64,000 bases of DNA from Segatella paludivivens DSM 17968 = JCM 13650 (GTDB lineage: Bacteria; Bacteroidota; Bacteroidia; Bacteroidales; Bacteroidaceae). The first letter of the stretch is position 1. Each line of letters opens with the position of its first letter. The notes beneath the pieces are model-generated. The model ran no database searches and was not told the origin of the DNA. It saw nothing but the letters and a program-made list of their open reading frames with translations. Positions 38,201 through 49,125 of the stretch are shown here, piece after piece. The stretch is taken from contig NZ_KB890636.1 of the NCBI RefSeq assembly GCF_000373185.1, positions 1 through 64,000 of the forward strand, given 5' to 3'. The position numbers and the translations under genes were made by a program.

Positions 38201-40561
38201 TTAGCGATGCAGCAGATTGAGAGGTTCTTGAGGGGCAAGTACATTGTGAACTGGGCTTTCTTGTGCCTTGACATGGGTGGAGAGAGTAGCTCTGATATCA
38301 CGTGACGAAGTACCGATGAGTAGCTGATATATTCCTGCATCTATTTTCCATGCTGATGATGCTTCACTAAAGGAAGCCAAATCAGCCGTTTTGACTGTGA
38401 GTGTAACAACTTCTGTTTCACCAGGTTTCAAGACCTTTGTCTTGGCAAAAGCCTTTAACTCTTTAGCTGGTTTATTAAGTTTTTTGCTGTTGGGAGCAGT
38501 TTCATAGAGCTCGACAATTTCTTTGCCTGTTGTCTTTCCGATATTCTTTACATTTACTGTAACGGTAATTATATCACCATTATTGTTGACTTTAGCATTA
38601 GAATAGGAAAACTTTGTGTAACTGAGTCCATAGCCGAAAGGATAAGAAACCAGCTTGTTGAAACTGTCAAAATAACGATATCCTACGTAAATATCTTCCT
38701 CATAGTTCGTGTAGTCAACGTTCTTCTCGTTGTTTCCAGTCTTGCCTTGGTTGGTCATATTCAGGTCGGGCATTTTGTCTATCGGGAAATTTTTAGAGGA
38801 ATAAGCATCAGTAAAATTGATAGGCCAAGTCATCGTAAGCTTTCCAGAAGGTGATGTCTTACCGCTAATCACATCAGCTACAGAGTTCCCGCCTTCTTGG
38901 CCAGCTTGCCAAGCACAAAGAATTGCATCGGGCATAGCCTTCCAAGATGCAGTTTCAATGGGGCCACCGATATTTAACAGTACGATGACTTTCTTGCCAA
39001 CTTTATGATATGCTTTACACACCTTGCTGATGAGTTGATATTCTTTCTTTGTAAGATTGAAATCCGCCAGCTTACGGTCCAGAAATTCACCACTGATGCG
39101 CCCCAAGGTGATGACGGCAACCTGAGCAGTCTTGGCTTGCTGATTCAGCTGCTTAGTTGTGATGTTCATCTCCGTAGGGCGGGGCGAAGGAAGGAACATT
39201 GTCAGCATGGCTGTCTGCTTGTCTTTCTTTTTCGTCTCTTCCAAGTGTGCTTTCTCGGCTGCTTTACAGTCTGAGATATATTGAGTGTATGCCTTTTGAA
39301 GCTGATTATCAACACAATACCCTGCATTTTTTAAACCGTCTAAGAGTGACACGACATAGGCATGGTTCACGTTTCCTGAGCCTGTTCCGCCGGCTATAAA
39401 ATCGTAGCTAGTGCAACCATAGAGTGTAATCTGGGTGTTAGAAGCCTTGGTTTGAATTGGTAACACTCCATTGTTTTTTAGCAAAACCATACCTTCAGTA
39501 GCACTTTGTCGGGTTATAGCAGCATGTGCTTTAAGGTCGGGTCTATTGCTATAATGATAGCCCTGATAGCGCGGCGTCTTTTCAATGAGATTCAGAATGC
39601 GTGTAATATTGCGGTCAAGATCTGTGATTTTCAATTTTCCGTTCTTTACGTTTTCAACAATTGAAGAGAATTGTTCTGACTTTCCAGGTTGTAGCATATC
39701 GTTGCCAGCCCACACTTGGGTAGCCCCGTCCTTACCTCCAAACCAGTCGGTCATCACAGTACCTTGGTAGCCCCATTCGTCGCGAAGAATTGTCGTGAGT
39801 AAGTCTTTACTCTCTGAAGTATAAGTGCCATTGATCTTATTATAAGATGACATCACAGTCCAAGGATTTGCCTCTTTTATAGCAATTTCAAAGGGCTTGA
39901 GGTAAATTTCACGGATAGCACGTTGTGAAATACGAGCATCGGTATTCATTCGGTTGGTCTCTTGGTTGTTGAATGCAAAGTGTTTGATGCTTGTTCCGAC
40001 ACCATTGCTTTGAATTCCTCGTATATATGCCGCTGCCGTCTTGCCTGCTACAAGTGGATCTTCACTATAGTATTCGAAGTTACGCCCGTTTAATGGATTG
40101 CGATGAATATTAACGGCTGGTCCTAAAAGAATGTCGACACCATACTCCTTGACCTCGTTTCCCATGATTCTTCCTACTTCTTCCACCAACTGTTGATCCC
40201 ATGTTGATGCCAATAATGTCCCAATAGGGAAGTGAGTGCAATAATAGGTAGCGGTATCATCGGTGCGATGTGCGTCAATACGGAGCCCCGCTGGACCGTC
40301 TGCCAGCACGATGGATGGGATGCCAAGTGAGTCAAGTGGGTAAGTGGTCCCAGCTGCTCCTGATACCAACGATTTGGTGGATCCTATGACAGCATTGTTT
40401 CCAGTCATGCCAGTCATGCCAGTTCCAATGACAAAGTGGGCTTTGTCTGTCAATGAAAGTCGCTGAAGTAGGGCTTTCTTATCAATAGTCTTGGCTTCCA
40501 TAACACAGGCTATTGCCAGTGAGGTAGCCAGTGCAATAAAAAATAAGTTTCTTGTTTTCAT
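38201..40561 (-). CDS. GH3 beta-glycosidase (copy A)
   Basis: A 786-residue secreted GH3 enzyme. I start at 40561 (MKTRNLFFIALATSLAIAC), which gives a proper signal peptide; upstream codons overlap the neighbouring gene. The catalytic barrel (about 35-330) has the nucleophile Asp272 in TVMTDWFGGKDG and KHFAFNNQETNR (KH(F) substrate-binding motif). A second alpha/beta domain (about 350-640) and a C-terminal fibronectin-like domain follow. Beta-glucosidase or beta-xylosidase activity is expected. It lies 20 bases after the paralogous GH3 gene and 53 bases before esterase A. Confidence 0.9.
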   Translation of the reverse strand: MKTRNLFFIALATSLAIACVMEAKTIDKKALLQRLSLTDKAHFVIGTGMTGMTGNNAVIGSTKSLVSGAAGTTYPLDSLGIPSIVLADGPAGLRIDAHRTDDTATYYCTHFPIGTLLASTWDQQLVEEVGRIMGNEVKEYGVDILLGPAVNIHRNPLNGRNFEYYSEDPLVAGKTAAAYIRGIQSNGVGTSIKHFAFNNQETNRMNTDARISQRAIREIYLKPFEIAIKEANPWTVMSSYNKINGTYTSESKDLLTTILRDEWGYQGTVMTDWFGGKDGATQVWAGNDMLQPGKSEQFSSIVENVKNGKLKITDLDRNITRILNLIEKTPRYQGYHYSNRPDLKAHAAITRQSATEGMVLLKNNGVLPIQTKASNTQITLYGCTSYDFIAGGTGSGNVNHAYVVSLLDGLKNAGYCVDNQLQKAYTQYISDCKAAEKAHLEETKKKDKQTAMLTMFLPSPRPTEMNITTKQLNQQAKTAQVAVITLGRISGEFLDRKLADFNLTKKEYQLISKVCKAYHKVGKKVIVLLNIGGPIETASWKAMPDAILCAWQAGQEGGNSVADVISGKTSPSGKLTMTWPINFTDAYSSKNFPIDKMPDLNMTNQGKTGNNEKNVDYTNYEEDIYVGYRYFDSFNKLVSYPFGYGLSYTKFSYSNAKVNNNGDIITVTVNVKNIGKTTGKEIVELYETAPNSKKLNKPAKELKAFAKTKVLKPGETEVVTLTVKTADLASFSEASSAWKIDAGIYQLLIGTSSRDIRATLSTHVKAQESPVHNVLAPQEPLNLLHR

Positions 40562-40581
40562 AGATTCTTTTTGTTGATAGA

Positions 40582-42914
40582 TTAGCGATGTAGAAGTTGA
40601 AGTTTCACTAAAGGCTTCATCACATTGTTTACTTTGCGGACAGAAGACTTGACTGTTGCCAGACAACGGGCCTCCACATCTTGGGCAGAAGAGCAGATGA
40701 GAAATTGATAAGTGCCAGCATCAGTCTTCCAGGCTGATGCTTTCTCATTGAAAGAAGCAAGATCATCAGTATTTATATTCATATTCATGGTCTCGCTTTC
40801 ACCTGGTTGAAGTAAACGTGTTTTGGCATAATCACGCAGTTCTTTGATAGGCTTGTTGAGGCTTTTACTTTTGGGGGCAGCTACAAATAACTCTACAACA
40901 TTGCGTCCTGCATATTTACCAGTATTTTTTACTTCAATGCTGATATTATAGACATTACCCCGCTGAATGACTTTTGCTTTGTTGTAAGCAAAGGTGGTGT
41001 AGGAGAGACCAAAGCCAAATGGAAAGCTTACTTCCTTATTGAAACTGTCGAAATAGCGATAGCCCACGTATATATCCTCATCATAATTGGTATAATCGAT
41101 ATTGGCTTTAGGTTCGCGTTTGTTGTTTTGATTGGCTTCCCCCCACATATACATGGTTGCCAAATCTTTCATATCCTTTACGTCGGATGGAAAGTTTTTG
41201 TCGGATGCAGCATCACCATAGGCATTTTGGAACGTGATAGGAAGTTTTCCTGAGGGATTAACTGCCCCGGAAACTACATCGGCAATACTGTTGCCAATTT
41301 GTTCTCCACTTTGCCAAGTACAGAGAATACCGTCAACAAGTGATTTCCATGAGCTCGTTTCGATAGGACTGCAAATATTAAGCAGTACGATAACTTTCTT
41401 ACCTTCCTTGTGATAAGTCTCGCTTACTTGTCTGATCATCTTCAGCTCTTTATTGTAAAGATTAAACTCATCTTGGGTTCGGTCTGCGGCTTCGCCACTC
41501 TTTCTGCCTATCGTGATGACAGCAACATCTGTGTTTATTGCGTTTTCTTGCAGCTGCTGGTCAGTCATTTCAATTTCCTCGGCACGATTGAGTGGACGTA
41601 AAGCAAAGGGAGGAAGTCCATTAGGATAAAGTCGCTTCTGTTCCGATGCTATGTGCATTTTATATTGGTCTAGAAGTGGTTTGTAAATAGTGAAACCTGC
41701 TTTGCGGAGCCCTTCGACGAGCGATACTGTATAACGGCCCTGCATTGTGCCGCCAAAGCCAGTCCCACCTGATATGATGTCATAGCTTGTACAGCCATAT
41801 AGAGCAACTTTTTTTCCTGTCAGTAACGGCAAAACGTCTTTATTTTTCAACAAGACCATACCTTCGGCACCAATTTTTCGGTCATCGGCGCTATGCTGTT
41901 TCAAGTCGGGTTCATTGGAATATGGATAATTGGCAAAGCTGTGACTCTTAACGATGAGTTGCAAAATGCGTTTCACATTGCGGTTAAGTATGGTCATAGG
42001 CAACTTTCCGTTTTTTGCATTGGTCAGTAGTTCCTGATACTGACGATCCTGCCCGGGTTGTAACATATCGTTGCCTGCCAGCATAGAAGCTGTAGCACTC
42101 TTGCCGGCGTTCCAGTCGGATACTACCAATCCCTTAAATCCCCACTCGCTGCGGAGGATGGTTTCAGTGAGTGAAGGATCTTCACATGTAGGCTTTCCAT
42201 TAATGCTGTTATAAGCTGTCATGACAGTCCAAGGGTTACCAATCTTTGTAGCTAATTCGAAACCACGCAAGTAAAGTTCGCGTAAGGCACGTTGACTAAC
42301 ACGGCTGTCGTTGGCATTCCTATTGGTTTCCTGATTATTGGCTGCAAAATGCTTGATGCAGGCTGCCGTGCCCTCGCTTTGTATACCTGAGATATAATAA
42401 GCAGCAATTGTGCCCGAAAGATAGGGATCTTCCGAATAATATTCATGATTACGACCACAAAGAGCATTGCGCATGAGGTTCATGCTCGGTGCAAGAATCC
42501 AGTCGAGTCCATATTCGCGTGTCTCGTTTCCGATACCTTTTCCTACTAGATAGGCTGCTTGCTTGTCCCAAGTCGAGGCTAGCGTGATGCTCGTCATGTA
42601 GTCGGTACAAAAGTAATCATGGCTGTCATAGTCGCGATGTGCACTTAGGCGGAGCCCTTGATTGCTGTCGGCACAGTAGATTGATGGTATGCCCAAATGG
42701 GGAATAGCATAGGTACTTCCAGCTGTACCAGGAAATTTAACTTCGGTTCCGTAGCCCATTCCGCAGCCTAACACAATGTGACATTTTTCTTCGACGGTCA
42801 TAACCTTTAGTATCTCGTCAATGTTTTCTGGCTGTAAACATGGCTGTGCAGAAATGCTAGAGCTATGGCAGCAACAAGCCGCCATAGCTATTATTAAAAT
42901 AAGTTTCCTTTTCA

Positions 42915-42915
<1 letters not shown>
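40582..42915 (-). CDS. GH3 beta-glycosidase (copy B)
   Basis: A 777-residue secreted GH3 enzyme (signal peptide 1-23) with the same domain order as copy A. Asp267 in LVVSDWNAGKSA is the nucleophile, KHFAANNQETNR the substrate-binding motif, and VVELFVAAPKSKSLNKPIKE belongs to the fibronectin-like domain. The two GH3 proteins are clearly paralogous but diverged. Its ATG overlaps the stop of esterase B (TAATG), which implies translational coupling. Specificity is unknown; together the two copies may split different aglycones or linkages. Confidence 0.9.
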
Positions 42916-44117
<1,202 letters not shown>

Positions 44118-44201
44118 TCAGAATTTTTATAATTGTTATATAATGTTTTTCCCGTTTTTTGTAAATCGTAAATAATCAGCATTTTATCTAATGCTATTCA
44201 G

Positions 44202-44236
44202 TGGAACGAGATGTGAAAGAAGTTTTTCTTGTTCCA
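44202..44236 (-). promoter_or_regulatory. hairpin in the susD-esterase intergenic gap
   Basis: TGGAACGAGA (44202-44211) and TCTTGTTCCA (44227-44236) form a ten-base stem with one mismatch, within the 153-base gap between susD and the esterase gene. It may partially terminate or stabilise the susCD message, so that transporter genes exceed enzyme genes in expression. This role is inferred. Confidence 0.35.
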
Positions 44237-44264
44237 GACATGTTCACTGATAGTTTGCTTTGAT

Positions 44265-45833
44265 TTACTTCCAACCTTCATTCTGTGAAATATTCGGGTT
44301 AAGCTCTGTTTCCTTCAAAGGTATTGGTAAAAGCTTGTTGCGCTCTTGATACCCGTAAGTATCGTTTTTATAGTTCCATTGTATGCCATTTGCTGTGAGT
44401 GAAGGAATCTGTGCTCCCTGTTTGCCTAGTGTCTCCTTGGCATCTCCCCAGCGGACCAGGTCTTGATAGCGAACGCTCTCCATACACAGCTCAAGTCTTT
44501 TTTCGTTCTTGATAGCTAGAAGTGTAACGTTAGAAAGAGGGGCCAGTTTTGCACGTTTGCGGATCTGGTTGACATAATCAAGGGCTTTTTCCTGATTCCC
44601 AGCTTGAAGATTGGCCTCTGCAGCCATTAGTAGTACCTCGGCATAACGCATGACACGCATGTCAGAATATTGGAGAGCCTGAAAATAAGGTGCATCCATG
44701 ATACAGTCGGCCTTTAACGGGCGTGTCTTCCACATGAAGTAGCCTTCATTTCCATAGAGGTAGGCACCTGGCATAATGCTGATGCCATAAGCTTTCATCT
44801 GGTCGTAGGTGCGTAGAGTACTGTTAAGACGGTATCCATCTTTGCCCTCTTCAACCACGAATGCGTCGTAAAGGCTCTTGCGTGGGTTCATGAAACCGTA
44901 TGTTCCTGTGGCAATTTCGCCTGAGGCTTGTCCGCTGTAAAGCAATTTGTCGGTGCGCCAACCTTGCATCAGATAGAGCATAGTCATCTGATTCCATGCC
45001 TGTTCAGAGTCGTTGCGTAATTGTGCTTCAAGCATATTTTCGCAACAGTTGTTGTTGATTGCATGGAGTAGTAGGTCATATTCGCCAGTATAGAGTGCAT
45101 ATTTGCCAGATTGAATCACTTTTTCGAACATCTGTGCAGCTTCGGCATATTTACCTTCAAACAGATAGGTTTTGCCTAAATAGGCTTCGGCAGTCTCTTC
45201 GGTGATGCGGATTCCTGTTTCTCGGTCGTTTACATCTTTTTTAGATGGCAAAACCCCTGAATTGATTGCTGCCTTTAAGTCGTTTTCAACGTTTGTCCAG
45301 AGGGTCTGTTGAGTCGAGTTGCCAGGGCGATATTCATTAGGTTGTAAAAGATGGTCTACTACGGGCGCTGTACCCCAAAGTGTGACCAACTCAAAGTTGG
45401 CCCATGCACGGAAAAAGTATGCTTCAGCAATGTCGCGCTTCATATTGTTGGTATTAGGGGATACCTGATCAATAATTAAGTTGGCTTTATAAATAATACC
45501 ATATAGATTTGTGTATTCTGCCTGCACCATACTGTGATCGGTGCCAAAGGTATATTCATTGAGTTTCTCCATTTCGGCATTGTCTCCGCGTGATCCTCCT
45601 CCGCACCAAACGTCGTCTGACAGTAGGTTTTTAAGGAAAAACCAGTTGTAGTAATTACTTCGGAAACTGACATAGAGCGATGTGAGGGCTTGATCAGCTT
45701 GCTCATCAGTCTTATAGAATGTTTCTTGACCACCCATATTGCCGTGCTTAGCAATGTCGAGTCTATCTTCACAGCTTGTCATACCAAGTCCTAAGCTGGC
45801 TATGATCAAAAGGGAAATATATGATTTTTTCAT
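44265..45833 (-). CDS. SusD/RagB-family lipoprotein (third locus)
   Basis: A 522-residue SusD homologue with a lipobox (LGMTSC, Cys about 21) and the mature start EDRLDIAKHGNMGGQETFYK. It carries the helical motif RDIAEAYFFRAWANFELVTL (about 140) and the C-terminal RagB/SusD signature (MRYAEVLLMAAEANLQAG, NQIRKRAKL, NEKRLELCMESVRYQDLVRW, LLPIPLKETELNPNISQNEGW). It partners the SusC protein at 45860, 26 bases away. Confidence 0.95.
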   Translation of the reverse strand: MKKSYISLLIIASLGLGMTSCEDRLDIAKHGNMGGQETFYKTDEQADQALTSLYVSFRSNYYNWFFLKNLLSDDVWCGGGSRGDNAEMEKLNEYTFGTDHSMVQAEYTNLYGIIYKANLIIDQVSPNTNNMKRDIAEAYFFRAWANFELVTLWGTAPVVDHLLQPNEYRPGNSTQQTLWTNVENDLKAAINSGVLPSKKDVNDRETGIRITEETAEAYLGKTYLFEGKYAEAAQMFEKVIQSGKYALYTGEYDLLLHAINNNCCENMLEAQLRNDSEQAWNQMTMLYLMQGWRTDKLLYSGQASGEIATGTYGFMNPRKSLYDAFVVEEGKDGYRLNSTLRTYDQMKAYGISIMPGAYLYGNEGYFMWKTRPLKADCIMDAPYFQALQYSDMRVMRYAEVLLMAAEANLQAGNQEKALDYVNQIRKRAKLAPLSNVTLLAIKNEKRLELCMESVRYQDLVRWGDAKETLGKQGAQIPSLTANGIQWNYKNDTYGYQERNKLLPIPLKETELNPNISQNEGWK

Positions 45834-45859
45834 AAGTATTCTTTATTTGTTAGGGTTAG

Positions 45860-48800
45860 TTAAAAGTCTATATTGAAGCCTAAGACGAATTTCTTTGACA
45901 TGGGATAGACACCCTTATCAATGCCCATGCCTGATGTTGCGTTAGCAGAAGCCTCAGGATCGAATCCTTTATACTTAGTAAAGGTAAAGAAGTCATCAAG
46001 AGATAGATAAACACGTGCATTGCTGACAGCAATTTTGCTTATCCATTTCTTTGGTAATGTGTAGCCTAACTGTATTTGTTTAATCTTGAAATAAGATCCA
46101 TCAAATACCATTGCGCTTGAGCAAGCATACTTGTCCATATTAGCTGCACCAGCACGTGGCTGGGTTGCGGTGGTATGATTAACTGTCCATCTGTCGGTAT
46201 AGAAAAGTTCTTTCTGTTTATTACTAGCTGCATAGTCTGGGCGGTTAATGCAGTTGAATATATCGTTACCCTGTGAACCTGTACCGAATATTGTGAGGTC
46301 AAAGCCTTTGTAAGCTGCCGTAAGCGTTAAACCATAAGTAAATTCTGGGATAGCATCACCGATATAAGTAAGGTCTCCATCGCTGATATTGCCGCTCTTG
46401 TCCAAATCCTCAAAGGTTGGATTACCCGTTTTGGGATCGATTCCTGCAAATTTATAGCCACGGAAATAGTAAACAGGATAGTTCTGTTCAAAATAGGTCA
46501 CAGTGTATGTGTGGAATGTAGAACCTGCAAGACGAGTGATAGAAGGGTCAATATAAGTCACTTTGTTACTAATAGTAGCAAGGTTTGCACGAATTCCATA
46601 GCTGAAGTCTTTGATATGATCACGCCATCCTAGTTCAAATTCAAAACCTTTGTTAGATACATTTCCAGCATTGATTGGTGATGTGTTACCGCCAATCTCA
46701 AGAGATGGGGTGGTATTCCAAATCAAAAGATCTTTAGTCTTTTTGTTAAAATAGTCCATACTGAAGTTTAGTCTACTGTTGAAAGCATAGACATCAAGAC
46801 CAATGTCGGTTTGTTCAGAAGTCTCCCATTTAAGGTTATCATTGCCCATTGTAGATGGACTGACACCACGTAGATAATTTATTCCACTGGTAAAAGGATA
46901 AAGTCCAGACTGTGTCATGTCGGTACTATATGAATATCCGCTTAAAGCTGAAAGACTACCATTCTGTCCCCAGCTGGCGCGCAGCTTTAAACTGTTTACG
47001 GTGTTGCGTAAAGGCGCAAAGAACTTTTCCTCAGATACAGTCCAACCTAATGAGGCAGCAGGAAAATATCCCCAACGAGTGTTCTTGGGCAATAGGGCAA
47101 GGTCGGCAGCATCGGCGCGCAGAGAGAATTGTGCATAGTATTTGCCTGCATAATCATAGCTCAAACGTCCAAAGTAAGAGAGCTTTGCAGTGCGGGTCTT
47201 TTCGCCAGCAACACTCTTAACAGCTGAGGCTGATGCAAAATTCAGATAATAGAAAAGAGGGTCGTTTTTGAGTAGTGCATCTTCTCCGTTAGCGTTGAGT
47301 CCTCCCTGAACATAGTCATAGGTTGATTCCTGATATGACATGCCGACCATCGTGTTGATATTGTGTTTGCCTAGACTCATTATGTAGTTGGCAAAGTTTT
47401 CCCATTGATAATAGATTGATGTTGAACTTTGATTGCTTTGGCTAACGTAATCTCTACTTTGTACACCATTACCGTAGAACGGCAGATTAGTAGTGCTACT
47501 GCGGGTTCCTGCTAGTCGATAACCAAAGCGAGATGTAAAGGTAAAGCCCTTAATAGGGGTGAAGTCTGCATATATAGACCCATTGATGTTGAAGCCACTG
47601 TTCCTAGCCAAATTATTATCACGCATAATCATTGGGTGATATTGCTCGCCTGAATAAAAGTTGGAAATTCCATAATAATTTCCATTGGCATCAGTAAGGA
47701 GATGTTTTTTGTTGTTCAAAGCGTTCTGTACGTGGAAGGGAAGTACGCCGTTGGCATAGGTGTCAGGTGTCAATGGGTCAAGCATCATTACAGAAGTAAG
47801 CAGAGAACCATATTCACTATTACTAGAGACCTGGCGTACATTGTATTTTTCAGTCTGGTTAGTTGTACCAACCTTAAGCCAGCTCTTAATTTTGTATTCA
47901 GAGTTGATGGTAGCAGTGAGTCGTTGATAGGTATCAGCATCGCCTTTTACAATACCGTCGTTGTTAAGATAAGAGAGTGAGAGATAATAATTACCACGGT
48001 CACTTCCGCCGATGAAGGCAAGGTTGTGTTTCATCATTTTGCTATCTTCAAAAGCCACATCTGTCCATCTTGTGTCTGTCTTTCCGTCCCAATTGGCTGA
48101 CAGATAGTCTTTAGTAAAGGTGTTACCTTCCGTCATATACTGGATATACTCTTCTGCATTCAGCATCTTGGGAACACGTGCGAGCGACTGCCCTGTGTAT
48201 TGGAAACTGTAACTGATACGACCTTCGCCTGCTTTTCCTTTTTTGGTAGTAATCAAAACGACACCATTTCCTGCTTCTGCACCGTAGATAGCAGCACTGG
48301 CTGCGTCTTTGAGAATTTCCATTGATGCTATATCATTCGGGTCAATGCCACTGATGTCGCTCATCCGAACACCGTCTACAACATAAAGAGGTTCTGAGCT
48401 TACATTTGAAGAGAAGCCACGAATGCGTACGGTAGGGCTTGAACCTGGGGCTGCAGAAGACGAAACAATCTGCACTCCGGCTGTCTTTCCCTGCAAAGCC
48501 TGCTTTGCATCGGTGATGGTTCGGTTTTCTATATCTTCGGCTTTCACTTGAGAAATAGCGCCTGTTACCGAACTTTTCTTCTGAATACCATAACCGACAA
48601 CGACTACATCATCGAGGATTTTAGAGTCTTCCTTAATGACTATCTTTAGATTTTGTCCGGCCTTGACCTCTTGCGTGGCATAACCGATGTAAGAGATAAC
48701 AAGCGTTGCCCCCTTGTGTGCTCTTAGTTTGAAAACTCCGTCAAGATCGGTTACGGAACCGTTTGTCGTTCCTTTTTCGACAACGCTTACGCCAATCATT

Positions 48801-48922
48801 GGTTCTTGTGTGTCATCCACGACACGACCGGAAACATTCATGAGTTCCTGTGCCCATGTAGGCAGGCACATAATTGTCAAAAGAAATAAGGTTAGTAACC
48901 TGATAGATTTAACTTTTTCCAT
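45860..48922 (-). CDS. SusC/RagA-family TonB-dependent transporter (third locus)
   Basis: A 1020-residue outer-membrane transporter with a signal peptide (ending PTWAQ), a carboxypeptidase-regulatory-like domain (VSGRVVDDTQEPMIGVSVVE), a plug (LDDVVVVGYGIQKKSSVTGA; SEPLYVVDGVRMSDI) and a barrel ending SKKFVLGFNIDF. It heads an operon of SusC, SusD, esterase B, GH3 B, GH3 A and esterase A and is divergent from the canonical hybrid regulator. The substrate is unknown; the enzymes suggest esterified beta-glycosides. Confidence 0.95.
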   Translation of the reverse strand: MEKVKSIRLLTLFLLTIMCLPTWAQELMNVSGRVVDDTQEPMIGVSVVEKGTTNGSVTDLDGVFKLRAHKGATLVISYIGYATQEVKAGQNLKIVIKEDSKILDDVVVVGYGIQKKSSVTGAISQVKAEDIENRTITDAKQALQGKTAGVQIVSSSAAPGSSPTVRIRGFSSNVSSEPLYVVDGVRMSDISGIDPNDIASMEILKDAASAAIYGAEAGNGVVLITTKKGKAGEGRISYSFQYTGQSLARVPKMLNAEEYIQYMTEGNTFTKDYLSANWDGKTDTRWTDVAFEDSKMMKHNLAFIGGSDRGNYYLSLSYLNNDGIVKGDADTYQRLTATINSEYKIKSWLKVGTTNQTEKYNVRQVSSNSEYGSLLTSVMMLDPLTPDTYANGVLPFHVQNALNNKKHLLTDANGNYYGISNFYSGEQYHPMIMRDNNLARNSGFNINGSIYADFTPIKGFTFTSRFGYRLAGTRSSTTNLPFYGNGVQSRDYVSQSNQSSTSIYYQWENFANYIMSLGKHNINTMVGMSYQESTYDYVQGGLNANGEDALLKNDPLFYYLNFASASAVKSVAGEKTRTAKLSYFGRLSYDYAGKYYAQFSLRADAADLALLPKNTRWGYFPAASLGWTVSEEKFFAPLRNTVNSLKLRASWGQNGSLSALSGYSYSTDMTQSGLYPFTSGINYLRGVSPSTMGNDNLKWETSEQTDIGLDVYAFNSRLNFSMDYFNKKTKDLLIWNTTPSLEIGGNTSPINAGNVSNKGFEFELGWRDHIKDFSYGIRANLATISNKVTYIDPSITRLAGSTFHTYTVTYFEQNYPVYYFRGYKFAGIDPKTGNPTFEDLDKSGNISDGDLTYIGDAIPEFTYGLTLTAAYKGFDLTIFGTGSQGNDIFNCINRPDYAASNKQKELFYTDRWTVNHTTATQPRAGAANMDKYACSSAMVFDGSYFKIKQIQLGYTLPKKWISKIAVSNARVYLSLDDFFTFTKYKGFDPEASANATSGMGIDKGVYPMSKKFVLGFNIDF

Positions 48923-48949
48923 GTTAGTAGTATTAAATTGTTACGGTTG

Positions 48950-48957
48950 CAAAGATA
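48950..48957 (-). promoter_or_regulatory. -7 promoter box of the third susC operon
   Basis: On the minus strand TATCTTTG fits TAnnTTTG, 27 bases before susC. There is no good -33 box, consistent with a need for activation. Confidence 0.5.
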
Positions 48958-49008
48958 TAACACAATTTTGATAGTGGCTTTTTCTATTATTCTTTTGTTT
49001 TTCACTTT

Positions 49009-49058
49009 TGTTCAAATGCGGTTTCCCTCATGTTCAAATGTTTACATATTTGTTCAAA
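49009..49058. promoter_or_regulatory. candidate regulator-binding direct repeats
   Basis: TGTTCAAATG at 49009-49018 and 49031-49040, and TGTTCAAA at 49051-49058: three direct copies spaced 22 and 20 bases (two helical turns). They lie between the divergent susC and regulator promoters. The layout resembles the 21-base repeats ahead of the galactan susC but with a different sequence. Confidence 0.5.
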
Positions 49059-49073
49059 AATATCAGTGAATCC

Positions 49074-49104
49074 TTTGTATGTGAAGGCTTTATTCGTATA
49101 TTTG
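49074..49104 (+). promoter_or_regulatory. promoter of the hybrid two-component regulator gene
   Basis: TTTG (49074-49077), exactly 19 bases, then TATATTTG (49097-49104). The preferred start codon is at 49126; an earlier in-frame ATG at 49030 would lie upstream of the transcript. Confidence 0.75.
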
Positions 49105-49125
49105 TGCCGGCTAAAAACAGTTAAC

